In this document: piece after piece, positions 47,150-56,617 of the stretch | How positions within the stretch are numbered: position 1 is the first letter of the stretch | Layout: each line of letters begins with the position of its first letter | DNA from: Micromonospora parathelypteridis | GTDB taxonomy: Bacteria; Actinomycetota; Actinomycetes; Mycobacteriales; Micromonosporaceae | Length of the DNA stretch: 64,000 bases | Assembly: GCF_014201145.1 (NCBI RefSeq) | Contig: NZ_JACHDP010000001.1 | Coordinates: 4,650,001-4,714,000 of the forward strand | Reading direction: 5' to 3' | Program-made: the position numbers and the translations under genes | The notes under the pieces: model-generated | Told to the model about the DNA's origin: nothing | Database searches by the model: none | The model's input: only the letters and a program-made list of their open reading frames with translations

Positions 47150-49315
47150 ATGGCCGCCGTCCCGGACTCCGCCGGGGTCGACGCCGGCCGGGCCGACGCC
47201 CAGGGGTACGCCGCCGACTGGGCCCGCGCGGTACGCCGTCTCGGGTTCGTGCCGCTCAGTGTGGTTGAGACCGAGCGGCTGCTGCTGGCGCACACGATCC
47301 GGCTGGAGCAGGTGGTGCGGGCGGAGCCGTTCAGCGCCCGCCCTGCCGAGGAGGTCGGGCGGGCGCTGGTGGAGGCGCACCTCACCGAGCCGCAGGCCCT
47401 GGCCTGGACGTTGCACGCCCTCGGTGTGGACTTCCCGCGCCGGGTGCTGGCCGTCGCCGACCGGCCGGCCGACCTCGCGGACCGGATCGCGGCCGTGCAG
47501 GGCGGGCTGGCCGCCGGGTTCGCCCGCGCGCTGCGTGACCGCACCTTCAAACAGCAGGAGCGGATCGCCCGGTCGGCCTGGAAGGCGCGCGACGAGGTCG
47601 AGCAGGCGCTGCGCGACAGCGAGGCCCGGTTCCGGGCAATCTTCACCGGTGCCGCGATCGGAATCGGCATCGCCGACGTGGACAGCCGGATCATCGATGT
47701 CAACCAGGCCTTCGCGGACATGCTCGGTTACTCGATCGAGGAGCTGCGCGACACCAACGTGGCGGCGCTGTTCCACGCCGACGACGCCGCCGGCATGTGG
47801 GAGCTCTACCAGGGGCTGGTCGAGGGCAAGCACGACGCGGCCCGGCTGGAGAAGCGCTACCACCGCAAGGACGGCACCATGGTCTGGACGGACCTGGCCG
47901 TCTCGCTGATCCGGCACAGCGACGGCCGGCCCCGGTTCACCGTCGCGATGGTCAAGGACATCACCCAGCGGTACGCGCTCCAGCAGCGGTTGAGCTTCCA
48001 GGCGCTGCACGACCCGCTGACCGGGCTGCCCAACCGGACGCTGTTCTTCGAGACGCTGGGCCGGGTCCTCGACACCGCAGCCGCCGGACAGCGGGTCGGG
48101 GTGTGCTTCCTCGACCTGGACGGCTTCAAGGCGATCAACGACAGCCTCGGCCACGACCTCGGCGACCAACTGCTGGTGATGATTGGCCAGCGGCTGGCGG
48201 CGTGCGTGGCCGACCACGGCCATCTGGTCGCCCGGATGGGTGGCGACGAGTTCGTGATCCTCGTCGACGGGGGGAACGACATCGACGACGCGGTGGCCGT
48301 CGCGGAGGCCGCGCTGGCCGCCGTCGCCGCCCCGGTGCACGTTGGTGACCATCAGTTGGCCGTCTCGGCCAGTGTGGGCATCGTGCAGTGCCCGGTCGCG
48401 GAGACCACCGCGTCCGAGCTGATGAAGGCCGCCGACACCACGCTCTACTGGGCCAAGGGGGCCGGCCGGGGCCAATGGGCGGTCTACGACCCGGAGCGCA
48501 GCGCTCGGGACATCGCCCGCTCGGCACTGGTCGCCGGGCTGCCGGCCGCACTCGACCGGGGCGAGTTCGTGCTGCACTACCAGCCGATCGTGTCGCTGCT
48601 GGAGGGCACCATGCTCGCGGTGGAGGCGCTGGTCCGGTGGGAGCACCCGGAGCTGGGCCTGATCGGGCCGGACCAGTTCATCGGCCTGGCCGAGGAGACC
48701 GGCCTGATCGTCCGGCTCGGTGAGTGGGTGCTGCGGCGGGCCTGTCACGACGCCGAGCAGTGGCGGCGGGAGTTCCCCGACTCCAAGCTGGTGGTCAGCG
48801 TGAACCTGGCCGCGCGACAAGCCGACGACCCGGCGATCGTGGACACCGTGGCCGACGCGCTGCACACCAGCGGGCTGCCCGCGGAGCTGCTGCAACTGGA
48901 GCTGACCGAAAGCGCCGTGATGGGCAGCGCCGGTGAGCCCCTGCGCAGCCTGCACCGGCTCGCCGCGCTCGGCGTCCGGCTGGCCGTGGACGATTTCGGC
49001 ACCGGTTACTCGAACCTCGCGTACCTGCGGCGGCTGCCGATCCACTCCCTGAAGCTCGCCGGCCCGTTCGTCGAGGGCATCCGCGCCGACGGGACCGACG
49101 TCGCCGCCGACCACCGCGACGAACGGATCGTCGACGCGTTGGTCCGGTTGGCGCACGCCTTGGAATTGTGGGTCACCGCCGAGGCCGTGGAAACCGGGGT
49201 GCAGGCGGAACGGTTGCGGGCGCTGCGCTGCGACACCGGGCAGGGCCGATACTTCGGCGCCCCTGCCCCGGCCGACGCGATCACCGCCCGGTTGCGCGGC
49301 GAGGCGACGGCGTGA
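47150..49315 (+). CDS. PAS-GGDEF-EAL cyclic-di-GMP signalling protein
   Basis: The 721-residue cytosolic protein has an uncharacterised helical N-terminal domain (about 1-150), a PAS/PAC sensor (about 155-285), a GGDEF domain (about 290-440) and an EAL domain (about 455-715). RMGGDEFV keeps the cyclase motif. AVEALVRW, FGTGYSNLAYL and TAEAVET keep the phosphodiesterase residues, so both activities are possible. It would set c-di-GMP, which controls development in actinomycetes. It follows the methyltransferase. Confidence 0.92.
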   Translation: MAAVPDSAGVDAGRADAQGYAADWARAVRRLGFVPLSVVETERLLLAHTIRLEQVVRAEPFSARPAEEVGRALVEAHLTEPQALAWTLHALGVDFPRRVLAVADRPADLADRIAAVQGGLAAGFARALRDRTFKQQERIARSAWKARDEVEQALRDSEARFRAIFTGAAIGIGIADVDSRIIDVNQAFADMLGYSIEELRDTNVAALFHADDAAGMWELYQGLVEGKHDAARLEKRYHRKDGTMVWTDLAVSLIRHSDGRPRFTVAMVKDITQRYALQQRLSFQALHDPLTGLPNRTLFFETLGRVLDTAAAGQRVGVCFLDLDGFKAINDSLGHDLGDQLLVMIGQRLAACVADHGHLVARMGGDEFVILVDGGNDIDDAVAVAEAALAAVAAPVHVGDHQLAVSASVGIVQCPVAETTASELMKAADTTLYWAKGAGRGQWAVYDPERSARDIARSALVAGLPAALDRGEFVLHYQPIVSLLEGTMLAVEALVRWEHPELGLIGPDQFIGLAEETGLIVRLGEWVLRRACHDAEQWRREFPDSKLVVSVNLAARQADDPAIVDTVADALHTSGLPAELLQLELTESAVMGSAGEPLRSLHRLAALGVRLAVDDFGTGYSNLAYLRRLPIHSLKLAGPFVEGIRADGTDVAADHRDERIVDALVRLAHALELWVTAEAVETGVQAERLRALRCDTGQGRYFGAPAPADAITARLRGEATA

Positions 49316-49370
49316 GCGAGGGTTCGGTGCGGCTCGGACGGTCCCGATGGTGGCGGCGGAAGGCGGCGGC

Positions 49371-49871
49371 GTGAGCCTGAACGACTCGCAGACGGTGGTG
49401 ACGGTGGTGGCCGGGCTGGCCATCCTGGCCGGGTTGGCCGGCGTGGTGGTGCCCGGCCTGCCGGCGCTGCCGCTGTGCTGGGGTGGCGTGCTGGTCTGGG
49501 CGATCTTCGGCGGGGCCGGCGCGGGCGGCTGGGCGGTGTTCGCCGCCGCCACGCTGGTCGCCGGGGGTGGCACCGTGATCAAGTACGCGTGGCCCGGCCG
49601 GAACCTGAAGCGCACGGGTGTGCCGACGTCCACGCTGCTCGCCGGTGGGGTGCTCGGCATCGTCGGGTTCTTCGTGGTGCCGGTCGTCGGGCTGGTGCTC
49701 GGCTTCGTCGCCGGGGTGTGGGCGGCGGAGCGGCTGCGGCTGGGCAGCAATCAGCTCGCCTGGCCGTCGACCGTGCAGGCGCTCAAAGCCGTCGGCCTGT
49801 CGATGCTGGTGGAGCTTGGGGCGGGCCTGCTCGTCGCGGCCCTCTGGGTGGTCGGCCTCCTGCTGACCTGA
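49371..49871 (+). CDS. DUF456 family membrane protein
   Basis: The 166-residue protein has about five hydrophobic segments with Gly-rich turns (GLAGVVVPGLPALPLCW) and fits the DUF456 family. GTG 49371 is taken as start because GGAAGG precedes it; an ATG at 49347 would add eight residues. It is close behind the GGDEF-EAL gene and probably co-transcribed. No function is known. Confidence 0.75.
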   Translation: MSLNDSQTVVTVVAGLAILAGLAGVVVPGLPALPLCWGGVLVWAIFGGAGAGGWAVFAAATLVAGGGTVIKYAWPGRNLKRTGVPTSTLLAGGVLGIVGFFVVPVVGLVLGFVAGVWAAERLRLGSNQLAWPSTVQALKAVGLSMLVELGAGLLVAALWVVGLLLT

Positions 49872-49889
49872 CCGCCGCTCCGCCGCGGT

Positions 49890-49943
49890 GATCGAGAGGC
49901 CGGCGTCGGGCATGGCCGAAACCATGACGCCGGCCTCTCGATC
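49890..49943 (+). terminator. Long hairpin after the DUF456 gene
   Basis: GATCGAGAGGCCGGCGTC and its complement form an 18-bp perfect stem with an inner CATGG/CCATG pair. It ends the 46.3-49.9 kb operon. Between 49944 and 50223 I see no gene, only a possible weak promoter near TTGACC (50156) and AGGGAGG before the permease. Confidence 0.8.
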
Positions 49944-50223
49944 GTGGGGAGGGGGCGCGGGGCACCTTGTGGGTACGGCGGATCGCCGTACGGAGAGAGA
50001 GGCGTGCCCCGCGCCGCCGCGGTCCGGGCGGTCCGAGCGCCCGGGGGTGGCCCGTCGCGATCGGGCCTGGTCACGGGTCAAGGATGGGGTCCGGGTCGGC
50101 CTGATGGCAACGTAATTAGCCGCGACGGCGGTGAGATTCCCACCGACATCGTATTGACCGCCTTGATCGGCCGGGACGACACTTTGCGCACTCGCACGCG
50201 GAACCACCTCAGGGAGGTGTGCA

Positions 50224-51810
50224 GTGGCAACGACCCCCGTGCCAACCGCCGAGCATCCGATGGACGACGACGCCCGACGGCTCGCCGAACTCGGCTACAA
50301 ACAGGAGCTGCGCCGCAAATGGAGTGGCTTCTCCAACTTCGCCATCTCGTTCTCGATCATCTCGATCCTGGCCGGCTGCTTCACCACCTTCGGTCAGGCG
50401 TGGAACAACGGCGGACCGGTCGCCATCTCCTGGGGCTGGCCGCTGATCTCGCTGTTCATCCTGATCATCGGCTTCTGCATGGCGGAGCTGGTGTCGGCGT
50501 ACCCGACCGCGGGCGGGATCTACTGGTGGGCGGCCACCATGGGTCGCCCGGTGCACGGCTGGTTCACCGGCTGGTTGAACCTGATCGGGCTGGTGGCGGT
50601 CACCGCCTCGGTCGACTACGGCTGCGCGACGTTTCTCAACCTGACCCTGTCGGCGCTCTTCGACGGCTGGGCCGGGACGCTGCGGCAGGCGTTCATCCTG
50701 TTCGTGATCATTCTGGCGCTGCACGGCCTGATCAACATCTTCGGGCACCGGATCATCGACGTACTCCAGAACGTCTCGGTCTGGTGGCACGTGGCCGGCG
50801 CGGCCGTCGTGGTGGCCATCCTGGTCTTCGTGCCCGACAACCACCAGAGCTTCCAGTTCGTGTTCACCGAGCGGTTCAACAACTCCGGCTTCGGTGACGG
50901 GGACATCGGCGGGCTGACGTTCTGGTTCTACGTGTTGCCGCTGGGCTTCCTGCTGACCCAGTACACGATCACCGGCTTCGACGCCTGCGCGCACGTCTCC
51001 GAGGAGACCCGGGGCGCCTCGCAGGCCGCGGCCCGTGGGCTCTGGCAGTCGATCTTCTACTCGGCGATCGGTGGTTGGATCCTGCTGCTGGCGTTCCTGT
51101 TCGCGGCCACCGACGTCGAGGCGGTCAACGCCGCGGGCGGCTTCTCCGGTGCCATCTTCGAGTCCGCGCTGACCCCGGTCTTCTTCAAGGTCGTCATCAT
51201 CATCTCCACCATCGGCCAGTTCTTCTGCGGAATGAGCTGCGTGACGTCGATGAGCCGGATGGCGTACGCGTTCAGCCGCGACCGGGCGGTGCCCGGATGG
51301 CGACTCTGGTCGAAGGTCGACCGCAACGGCACCCCGGTCAACGCGATCATCGGCGCTACCCTGGCCGGCCTGGTGCTCACCCTGCCCGCCCTCTACGAGA
51401 GCTCGGCCGGCATCCCGATCGCCTTCTACGCGGTGGTCTCCGTCGCGGTGCTCGGGCTCTACCTGTCCTTCCTCATCCCGATCGCGCTACGACTGCGGAT
51501 GGGTGACAGGTTCGTTCCGGGGCCGTGGACGCTGGGCCGGAAGTACAAGGTGCTCGGCTGGATCGCGGTCGTCGAGATCGTGGTCATCGCGGTCTACTTC
51601 GTGTTGCCGATCGTTCCCGCCGGGGTGCCCGGCAACGACGGGTTCACCTGGTCGGCGGTGAACTACGCGCCACTGGCCGTCGGCGGGGTGCTGTTGGTGG
51701 TCGCCGTGTGGTGGTACGCCTCGGCCCGCAGGTGGTTCACCGGCCCCGTGCGTACCGTCGAGGAACCGGCGGGCGAACCACGGCCGGCGGCGGTCGACGG
51801 GTCCGACTGA
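50224..51810 (+). CDS. APC-superfamily amino acid/amine permease
   Basis: The 528-residue protein has about twelve helices and an APC opening: ELGYKQELRRKWSGFSNFAISFSIISILAG. AYPTAGGIYWWAATMG and FDACAHVSEETRGASQAAARG are typical of the amino acid/choline/GABA permease group. With the glnA-like ligase and the aldehyde dehydrogenase downstream, it probably imports an amine, such as putrescine, ethanolamine or GABA. GTG 50224 is preceded by AGGGAGG. Confidence 0.9.
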   Translation: MATTPVPTAEHPMDDDARRLAELGYKQELRRKWSGFSNFAISFSIISILAGCFTTFGQAWNNGGPVAISWGWPLISLFILIIGFCMAELVSAYPTAGGIYWWAATMGRPVHGWFTGWLNLIGLVAVTASVDYGCATFLNLTLSALFDGWAGTLRQAFILFVIILALHGLINIFGHRIIDVLQNVSVWWHVAGAAVVVAILVFVPDNHQSFQFVFTERFNNSGFGDGDIGGLTFWFYVLPLGFLLTQYTITGFDACAHVSEETRGASQAAARGLWQSIFYSAIGGWILLLAFLFAATDVEAVNAAGGFSGAIFESALTPVFFKVVIIISTIGQFFCGMSCVTSMSRMAYAFSRDRAVPGWRLWSKVDRNGTPVNAIIGATLAGLVLTLPALYESSAGIPIAFYAVVSVAVLGLYLSFLIPIALRLRMGDRFVPGPWTLGRKYKVLGWIAVVEIVVIAVYFVLPIVPAGVPGNDGFTWSAVNYAPLAVGGVLLVVAVWWYASARRWFTGPVRTVEEPAGEPRPAAVDGSD

Positions 51811-51826
51811 TCCGCCTGCCGTCGGA

Positions 51827-52981
51827 TCAGGGCTGCGCGGAGTCGGCGGCGTGGGATCCGGCACGACCGGCGGGCGGCGGCTGCCGCTCGCCGGTCGTGA
51901 AGCGCAGGATGCGATCGTCCGTAGGGGCCGGCGTGCCCCGGCCGTCGCGGTTGCTGGTGGCCACCCAGAGGGAGCCGTCCGGGGCCAACTCCACGGTACG
52001 AAGCCGGCCGTACGCCCCCACCAGCTCGGCGGCCGGAGTGCCGACCGTGCCGGCGGCGCTGACCGGAACGGTCCACAGCCGAGCCCCCCGCAGCGCCGCG
52101 ACGAACAGCGTGCCGTTCGCGAAGGCGGCGCCGCTCGGTGAGGCCTGCGCCGGAGCCCAGACCACCACCGGGGCACGGAACCGGGGGTCGGTGCTCGGGC
52201 CCTCCACGATCGGCCAGCCGTAGTTGCCGCCGCGGACGATCACGTTCACCTCGTCCCACGTGTTCTGGCCGAACTCGGTGGCGAACAGTCGGCCCTGCGC
52301 GTCCCAGGTCAGACCCTGCACGTTGCGGTGGCCGTAGCTGAACACGGGCGAGCCGGGGAACGGATTGCCCGCCGGGATGCCTCCGTTCGGCCGGATCCGG
52401 AGGATCTTGCCGTTCCGGCTGGCCAGGTTCTGCGCGTTGGCGGGGACACCCCCGTCACCAACGCCGACGTAGAGCAGCCCGTCGGGGCCGAAGGCGATCC
52501 GGCCGCCGTCGTGCACCGACGCCCGCGCGAGGCCGCTGAGGATCACCTGCTGGTACCGCGGCGCGTTCAGTCGGAACCGCACGATCCGGATGTCGGACGC
52601 GGTGGTGAAGCAGACGTAGACCCACCCGTCGAAGCGGTACGTGGGCGAGACCGCCAGGCCGAGCAGGCCCGCCTCGCCGCCGCCGACCATTCCCGTGATC
52701 TGGGCGACCTGCACGGGTGGTCGACCCGGTCGAATCCGCAGCACGGTGCCCTGGTCGCGCTGGGCCACGAGGGCGCTGCCGTCGGGCAGGAAGTCGAGCC
52801 CCCAGGGGGCCTCGAGCCCGGTCGCGACGACGTCCGGTTGGGCGAAGTCGAAATCGCCGGCCCCCAGTGCGAGGACCGATCCGCCCTCCGGCCGACCGCT
52901 GGCCGTCGTGCCTGCCTCGGCGCTCGCCGTCGCGCCCAGCCCGAGGGCGAGGAGGGTGGTCAATATGACTCGAAGACGCAT
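51827..52981 (-). CDS. Secreted PQQ-type glucose/sorbosone dehydrogenase-like protein
   Basis: The 384-residue product has a signal peptide (MRLRVILTTLLALGLGATASA) and a six-bladed GSDH beta-propeller: GLEAPWGLDFLPDGSALVAQRDQG, VHDGGRIAFGPDGLLYVGVGDG, YGHRNVQGLTWD and ATEFGQNTWDEVNVIVRGGNYGWP. PQQ enzymes of this family oxidise aldoses, but no PQQ synthesis genes are here, so activity is unproven. It is divergent from the glnA-like gene and interrupts the amine cluster. Confidence 0.9.
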   Translation of the reverse strand: MRLRVILTTLLALGLGATASAEAGTTASGRPEGGSVLALGAGDFDFAQPDVVATGLEAPWGLDFLPDGSALVAQRDQGTVLRIRPGRPPVQVAQITGMVGGGEAGLLGLAVSPTYRFDGWVYVCFTTASDIRIVRFRLNAPRYQQVILSGLARASVHDGGRIAFGPDGLLYVGVGDGGVPANAQNLASRNGKILRIRPNGGIPAGNPFPGSPVFSYGHRNVQGLTWDAQGRLFATEFGQNTWDEVNVIVRGGNYGWPIVEGPSTDPRFRAPVVVWAPAQASPSGAAFANGTLFVAALRGARLWTVPVSAAGTVGTPAAELVGAYGRLRTVELAPDGSLWVATSNRDGRGTPAPTDDRILRFTTGERQPPPAGRAGSHAADSAQP

Positions 52982-53072
52982 GACTTCTCCTCGCGTGGTT
53001 TGCCGTCGGCCGGGCCGGGGGCATTGACGGTGATCCGGATTGCCAGTAGACCTTGGTGATGGAGGCCCGCTG

Positions 53073-54437
53073 ATGAGCAGAACGCCGTTTTCGCTGGAAG
53101 AGTTGCGGGTCGCCGTCCAAGCCGGTGAGATCGACACCGTGGTGCTGGCCCTCGTCGACATGCAGGGCCGCTTGCAGGGCAAACGGTTCCACGCGCCCTT
53201 CTTCCTCGACCAGGTGGTCGCCAACGGCAGCGAGGGTTGCAACTATCTGCTCGCCGTCGACGTCGACATGAACACCGTCGACGGGTACGCGATGTCGAGC
53301 TGGGAGCGTGGCTACGGCGACTTCGCGATGGTGCCGGACTTCGACACGTTGCGCCGGATGCCCTGGCAACCGGGCTCCGCGCTGCTGCTGGCCGACCTGA
53401 CCTGGCTCGACGGTTCGGGTGACGTGGTCGCCTCGCCCCGGCAGATCCTGCGCCGGCAGTTGGACCGGCTGGCCGAGCACGGGCTCACCGCGTACGCCGG
53501 CACCGAGTTGGAGTTCGTGCTGTTCCGCGACTCGTACGAGGATGCCTGGCGGCGCGGTTACCGCGACCTCACCCCGGCGAACCAGTACAACGTGGACTAC
53601 TCGCTGCTCGGCACCGCCCGGGTGGAGCCGCTACTGCGCAGGATCCGCACCGAGATGGCCGGCGCGGGGCTCACGCCGGAGAGCGCCAAGGGCGAGTGCA
53701 ACCTCGGCCAGCACGAGATCGCCTTCCGCTACGACGAGGCGGTCGCCTGCGCCGACCACCACGTGATCTACAAGAACGGCGCCAAGGAGATCGCCGCCCA
53801 GGAGGGCATGGCGATCACCTTCATGGCCAAGCCGAACGCGCGGGAGGGCAACTCCTGCCACATCCACTTCTCGCTGCGTGACAACGCGGGGGCCTCGGCG
53901 ATGCTCGGCGACGGGCCGGCGCACCTGTCGCAGACCGGGCAGCGGGTGCTCGCCGGGCTGCTCGCCACCATGCGGGAGTTCAGCCTGCTCTTCGCCCCGA
54001 ACATCAACTCCTACAAGCGCTACCAGCCGGGTTCGTTCGCCCCGACGGCGCTGCGCTGGGGGGTGGACAACCGCACCTGCGCGCTGCGGGTGGTGGGGCA
54101 CGGGCAGGGCATGCGGGTGGAGAACCGGGTGCCCGGCGCTGACGTCAACCCGTACCTGGCGATCGCCGGGCTGGTCGCGGGCGCGCTGCACGGCATCGAC
54201 GGGGAGCTCGAGTTGGGGCAGGAGTGCACCGGCAACGCGTACGACGACCCGGAGGCCGAGCGCGTTCCCGGCACCCTGCGCGACGCCCTGGCCCTCTGGG
54301 AGGCCTCCACTGTCGCCCAGGAGGCGTTCGGCGCCGAGGTGGTGGCCCACTACGCCAACCAGGCGAGGGTAGAGCTAGCGGCCTTCGACGCCGCCGTGAC
54401 GGACTGGGAGCTGACCCGTGGCTTCGAACGCCTGTAG
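53073..54437 (+). CDS. Glutamine-synthetase-like gamma-glutamyl-amine ligase
   Basis: The 454-residue protein is a GS-fold ligase. It has AGTELEFVLF and GECNLGQHEIAF (metal and glutamate sites), AKPNAREGNSCHIHFSL, NSYKRYQPGSFAPT and RVENRVPGADVNPYLA. Neighbouring aldehyde dehydrogenase, SDR and PuuD-like genes point to gamma-glutamyl-polyamine or gamma-glutamyl-ethanolamide synthesis rather than glutamine. The same cluster, labelled glnA4 with map beside it, is known in mycobacteria. ATG 53073 follows GGAGG. The tyrosine adenylylation site of true GlnA is not evident. Confidence 0.9.
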   Translation: MSRTPFSLEELRVAVQAGEIDTVVLALVDMQGRLQGKRFHAPFFLDQVVANGSEGCNYLLAVDVDMNTVDGYAMSSWERGYGDFAMVPDFDTLRRMPWQPGSALLLADLTWLDGSGDVVASPRQILRRQLDRLAEHGLTAYAGTELEFVLFRDSYEDAWRRGYRDLTPANQYNVDYSLLGTARVEPLLRRIRTEMAGAGLTPESAKGECNLGQHEIAFRYDEAVACADHHVIYKNGAKEIAAQEGMAITFMAKPNAREGNSCHIHFSLRDNAGASAMLGDGPAHLSQTGQRVLAGLLATMREFSLLFAPNINSYKRYQPGSFAPTALRWGVDNRTCALRVVGHGQGMRVENRVPGADVNPYLAIAGLVAGALHGIDGELELGQECTGNAYDDPEAERVPGTLRDALALWEASTVAQEAFGAEVVAHYANQARVELAAFDAAVTDWELTRGFERL

Positions 54438-54488
54438 AACCCCCACCCCCACGCCGGCCGGCCTCGACGATGGCAGGGGGTTGGGTGC

Positions 54489-55844
54489 GTGACTCTCGTG
54501 GTGGATCCGGCTTCCGGGGTTGGGTTTCGGGAGGTTCCGGGGGCCTCCCTGGGGGAGGTCGACGCGGCGATAGACCGGGCCGCGAAGGCCTTTGAGACGT
54601 GGCGGGGGGTGGCTCCGGGGGACCGGGCGCGGCTCCTGCGGCGGTTCGCCGCCGTCGTCGACGCGCATCTGGACGAGCTGGCCGCGCTGGAGGTCCGCAA
54701 CTCCGGTCACACCATCGGCAACGCCCGGTGGGAGGCCGGCAACGTCCGCGACGTCCTGGACTACTACGCCGGGGCGCCGGAGCGGCTGACCGGACGGCAG
54801 ATCCCGGTGCCCGGCGGGCTGGACGTCACCTTCCACGAGCCCCTCGGCGTGGTCGGGGTGATCGTGCCGTGGAACTTCCCGATGCCGATCGCCGCCTGGG
54901 GGTTCGTCCCGGCCCTCGCCGCCGGCAACACCGTGGTGCTCAAACCCGCCGAGTTGACCCCGCTCACCGCGCTTAGGCTGGCCGACCTGGCCAGCGAGGC
55001 GGGCCTGCCCGACGACGTGTTCATCGTCGTACCGGGTGCGGGCGCCGTGGTGGGGGAGCGGTTCGTCAGCCACCCGGCGGTCCGCAAGATCTGCTTCACC
55101 GGCTCCACCGAGGTCGGCACCCGGATCATGGCCGGCTGCGCCACCCAGGTGAAGCGACTCACCCTGGAGTTGGGCGGCAAGAGCGCCAACATCGTGTTCG
55201 CCGACGCGGACCTGGAACGCGCCGCCGCGACCGCGCCGGGCGCGGTCTTCGACAACGCCGGCCAGGACTGCTGCGCACGGTCGCGGATCCTGGTCCAGCG
55301 TCCGGTGTACGACCGCTTCCTGGCACTACTCGAACCAGCGGTACGCGCGGTGCGGGTGGAGGACCCGTCCCGGGAGACCGCCGAGATGGGCCCCCTGATC
55401 TCCGCGGCTCACCGGGACCGGGTCGCCGGCCACCTGGCCGGGGCGACCGTCGCGTTCACCGGCTCCTGCCCCGACGGCCCCGGCTTCTGGCACGCGCCCA
55501 CCGTGCTGCTGGCCGACTCGCCGGCCGACCCGCACTGGCGGGAGGAGATCTTCGGCCCGGTGGTCTCGGTGCTGCCGTTCGACGACGAGGCCGACGCGGT
55601 CCGGCTCGCCAACGACACCGAGTACGGGCTCTCCGGCTCGATCTGGACCCGGGACGTGGGTCGCGCTCTGCGCCTGGCCCGCGCCGTCGAGTCGGGCAAC
55701 CTCAGCGTCAACTCGCACTCCTCGGTGCGCTACTGGACCCCGTTCGGCGGGATGAAGCGCTCCGGGCTCGGCCGTGAGCTGGGCCCGGACGCGCTGCACT
55801 CCTTCACGGACGTCAAGAACGTGTTCATCGCGACGGAGGAGTGA
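54489..55844 (+). CDS. NAD(P)-dependent aldehyde dehydrogenase
   Basis: The 451-residue enzyme has PWNFPMPIAAWG, KPAELTPL, FTGSTEVGTRI, LELGGKSANIV with the general-base Glu and NAGQDCCARSR, where the first Cys is the catalytic one. It would oxidise the aldehyde made from the glutamylated amine, such as gamma-glutamyl-gamma-aminobutyraldehyde. It starts at GTG 54489, 51 bp after the ligase. An earlier stretch of the family N terminus is slightly short. Confidence 0.93.
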   Translation: MTLVVDPASGVGFREVPGASLGEVDAAIDRAAKAFETWRGVAPGDRARLLRRFAAVVDAHLDELAALEVRNSGHTIGNARWEAGNVRDVLDYYAGAPERLTGRQIPVPGGLDVTFHEPLGVVGVIVPWNFPMPIAAWGFVPALAAGNTVVLKPAELTPLTALRLADLASEAGLPDDVFIVVPGAGAVVGERFVSHPAVRKICFTGSTEVGTRIMAGCATQVKRLTLELGGKSANIVFADADLERAAATAPGAVFDNAGQDCCARSRILVQRPVYDRFLALLEPAVRAVRVEDPSRETAEMGPLISAAHRDRVAGHLAGATVAFTGSCPDGPGFWHAPTVLLADSPADPHWREEIFGPVVSVLPFDDEADAVRLANDTEYGLSGSIWTRDVGRALRLARAVESGNLSVNSHSSVRYWTPFGGMKRSGLGRELGPDALHSFTDVKNVFIATEE

Positions 55845-55849
55845 CGCCA

Positions 55850-56617
55850 GTGCAGGGTCGTTTGCAGGACCGGGTGGCCGTGGTCACCGGGGCGGGCAGC
55901 GGGATCGGGTTGGCCACCGTGCGGCGGTTCGCCGCCGAGGGGGCCCGGGTGGTCTGCGTGGACATCGACACGGCCGCCGGCGAGAAGGCCGCCGAGCAGT
56001 GCGGCGGCGAGTTCGTGGCCACCGACGTCGCCGACGAGTCAGCGGTACGCGACCTGTTCGACGGGGTGGCCGACCGGCACGGGCGGGTCGACATCGCGTT
56101 CAACAACGCCGGCATCTCCCCACCGGACGACGACTCCATCCTGGACACCGGCCTGGACGCCTGGGAGCGGGTGCTGCGGGTCAACACCACGAGCGTCTAC
56201 CTCTGCTGCAAGTACGCCATCCCGCACATGCGCGCGCAGGGCAAAGGGTCGATCATCAACACCGCCTCGTTCGTGGCGTTGATGGGCGCCGCGACGTCGC
56301 AGATCGCTTACACCGCCAGCAAGGGCGGCGTGCTGGCGATGACCCGGGAGCTGGGCGTGCAGTTCGCCCGCGAGGGCATCCGGGTCAACGCGCTCTGCCC
56401 CGGCCCGGTGGCCACCCCGTTGCTGCTGGAGCTGTTCGCCGCCGACCCGGAGCGGGCCGCCCGTCGACTGGTGCACGTGCCGATGGGCCGCTTCGGGCAA
56501 CCGGAGGAGATCGCCTCCGCGGTGGCGTTCCTGGCCAGCGACGACGCCTCGTTCATGACCGCCGCGCAGTTCGTGGTCGACGGCGGCATCACGGGCGCGT
56601 ACGTCACCCCGCTGTGA
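55850..56617 (+). CDS. Short-chain dehydrogenase/reductase
   Basis: The 255-residue SDR has TGAGSGIG (NAD-binding), NNAGISPP, and the YxxxK motif in AYTASKGG. Start GTG 55850 is chosen because GGAGGAG lies 9 bp before it; GTG 55841 overlaps the aldehyde dehydrogenase stop but has poorer spacing. It keeps the place of Rv2857c-type SDRs in the same cluster. The exact substrate is unknown. Confidence 0.92.
   Translation: MQGRLQDRVAVVTGAGSGIGLATVRRFAAEGARVVCVDIDTAAGEKAAEQCGGEFVATDVADESAVRDLFDGVADRHGRVDIAFNNAGISPPDDDSILDTGLDAWERVLRVNTTSVYLCCKYAIPHMRAQGKGSIINTASFVALMGAATSQIAYTASKGGVLAMTRELGVQFAREGIRVNALCPGPVATPLLLELFAADPERAARRLVHVPMGRFGQPEEIASAVAFLASDDASFMTAAQFVVDGGITGAYVTPL

Noticed and set aside
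50100..50223. Possible riboswitch before the amine permease
   Set aside because: A small CGGTG/CACCG hairpin is present, but no conserved riboswitch core could be matched.
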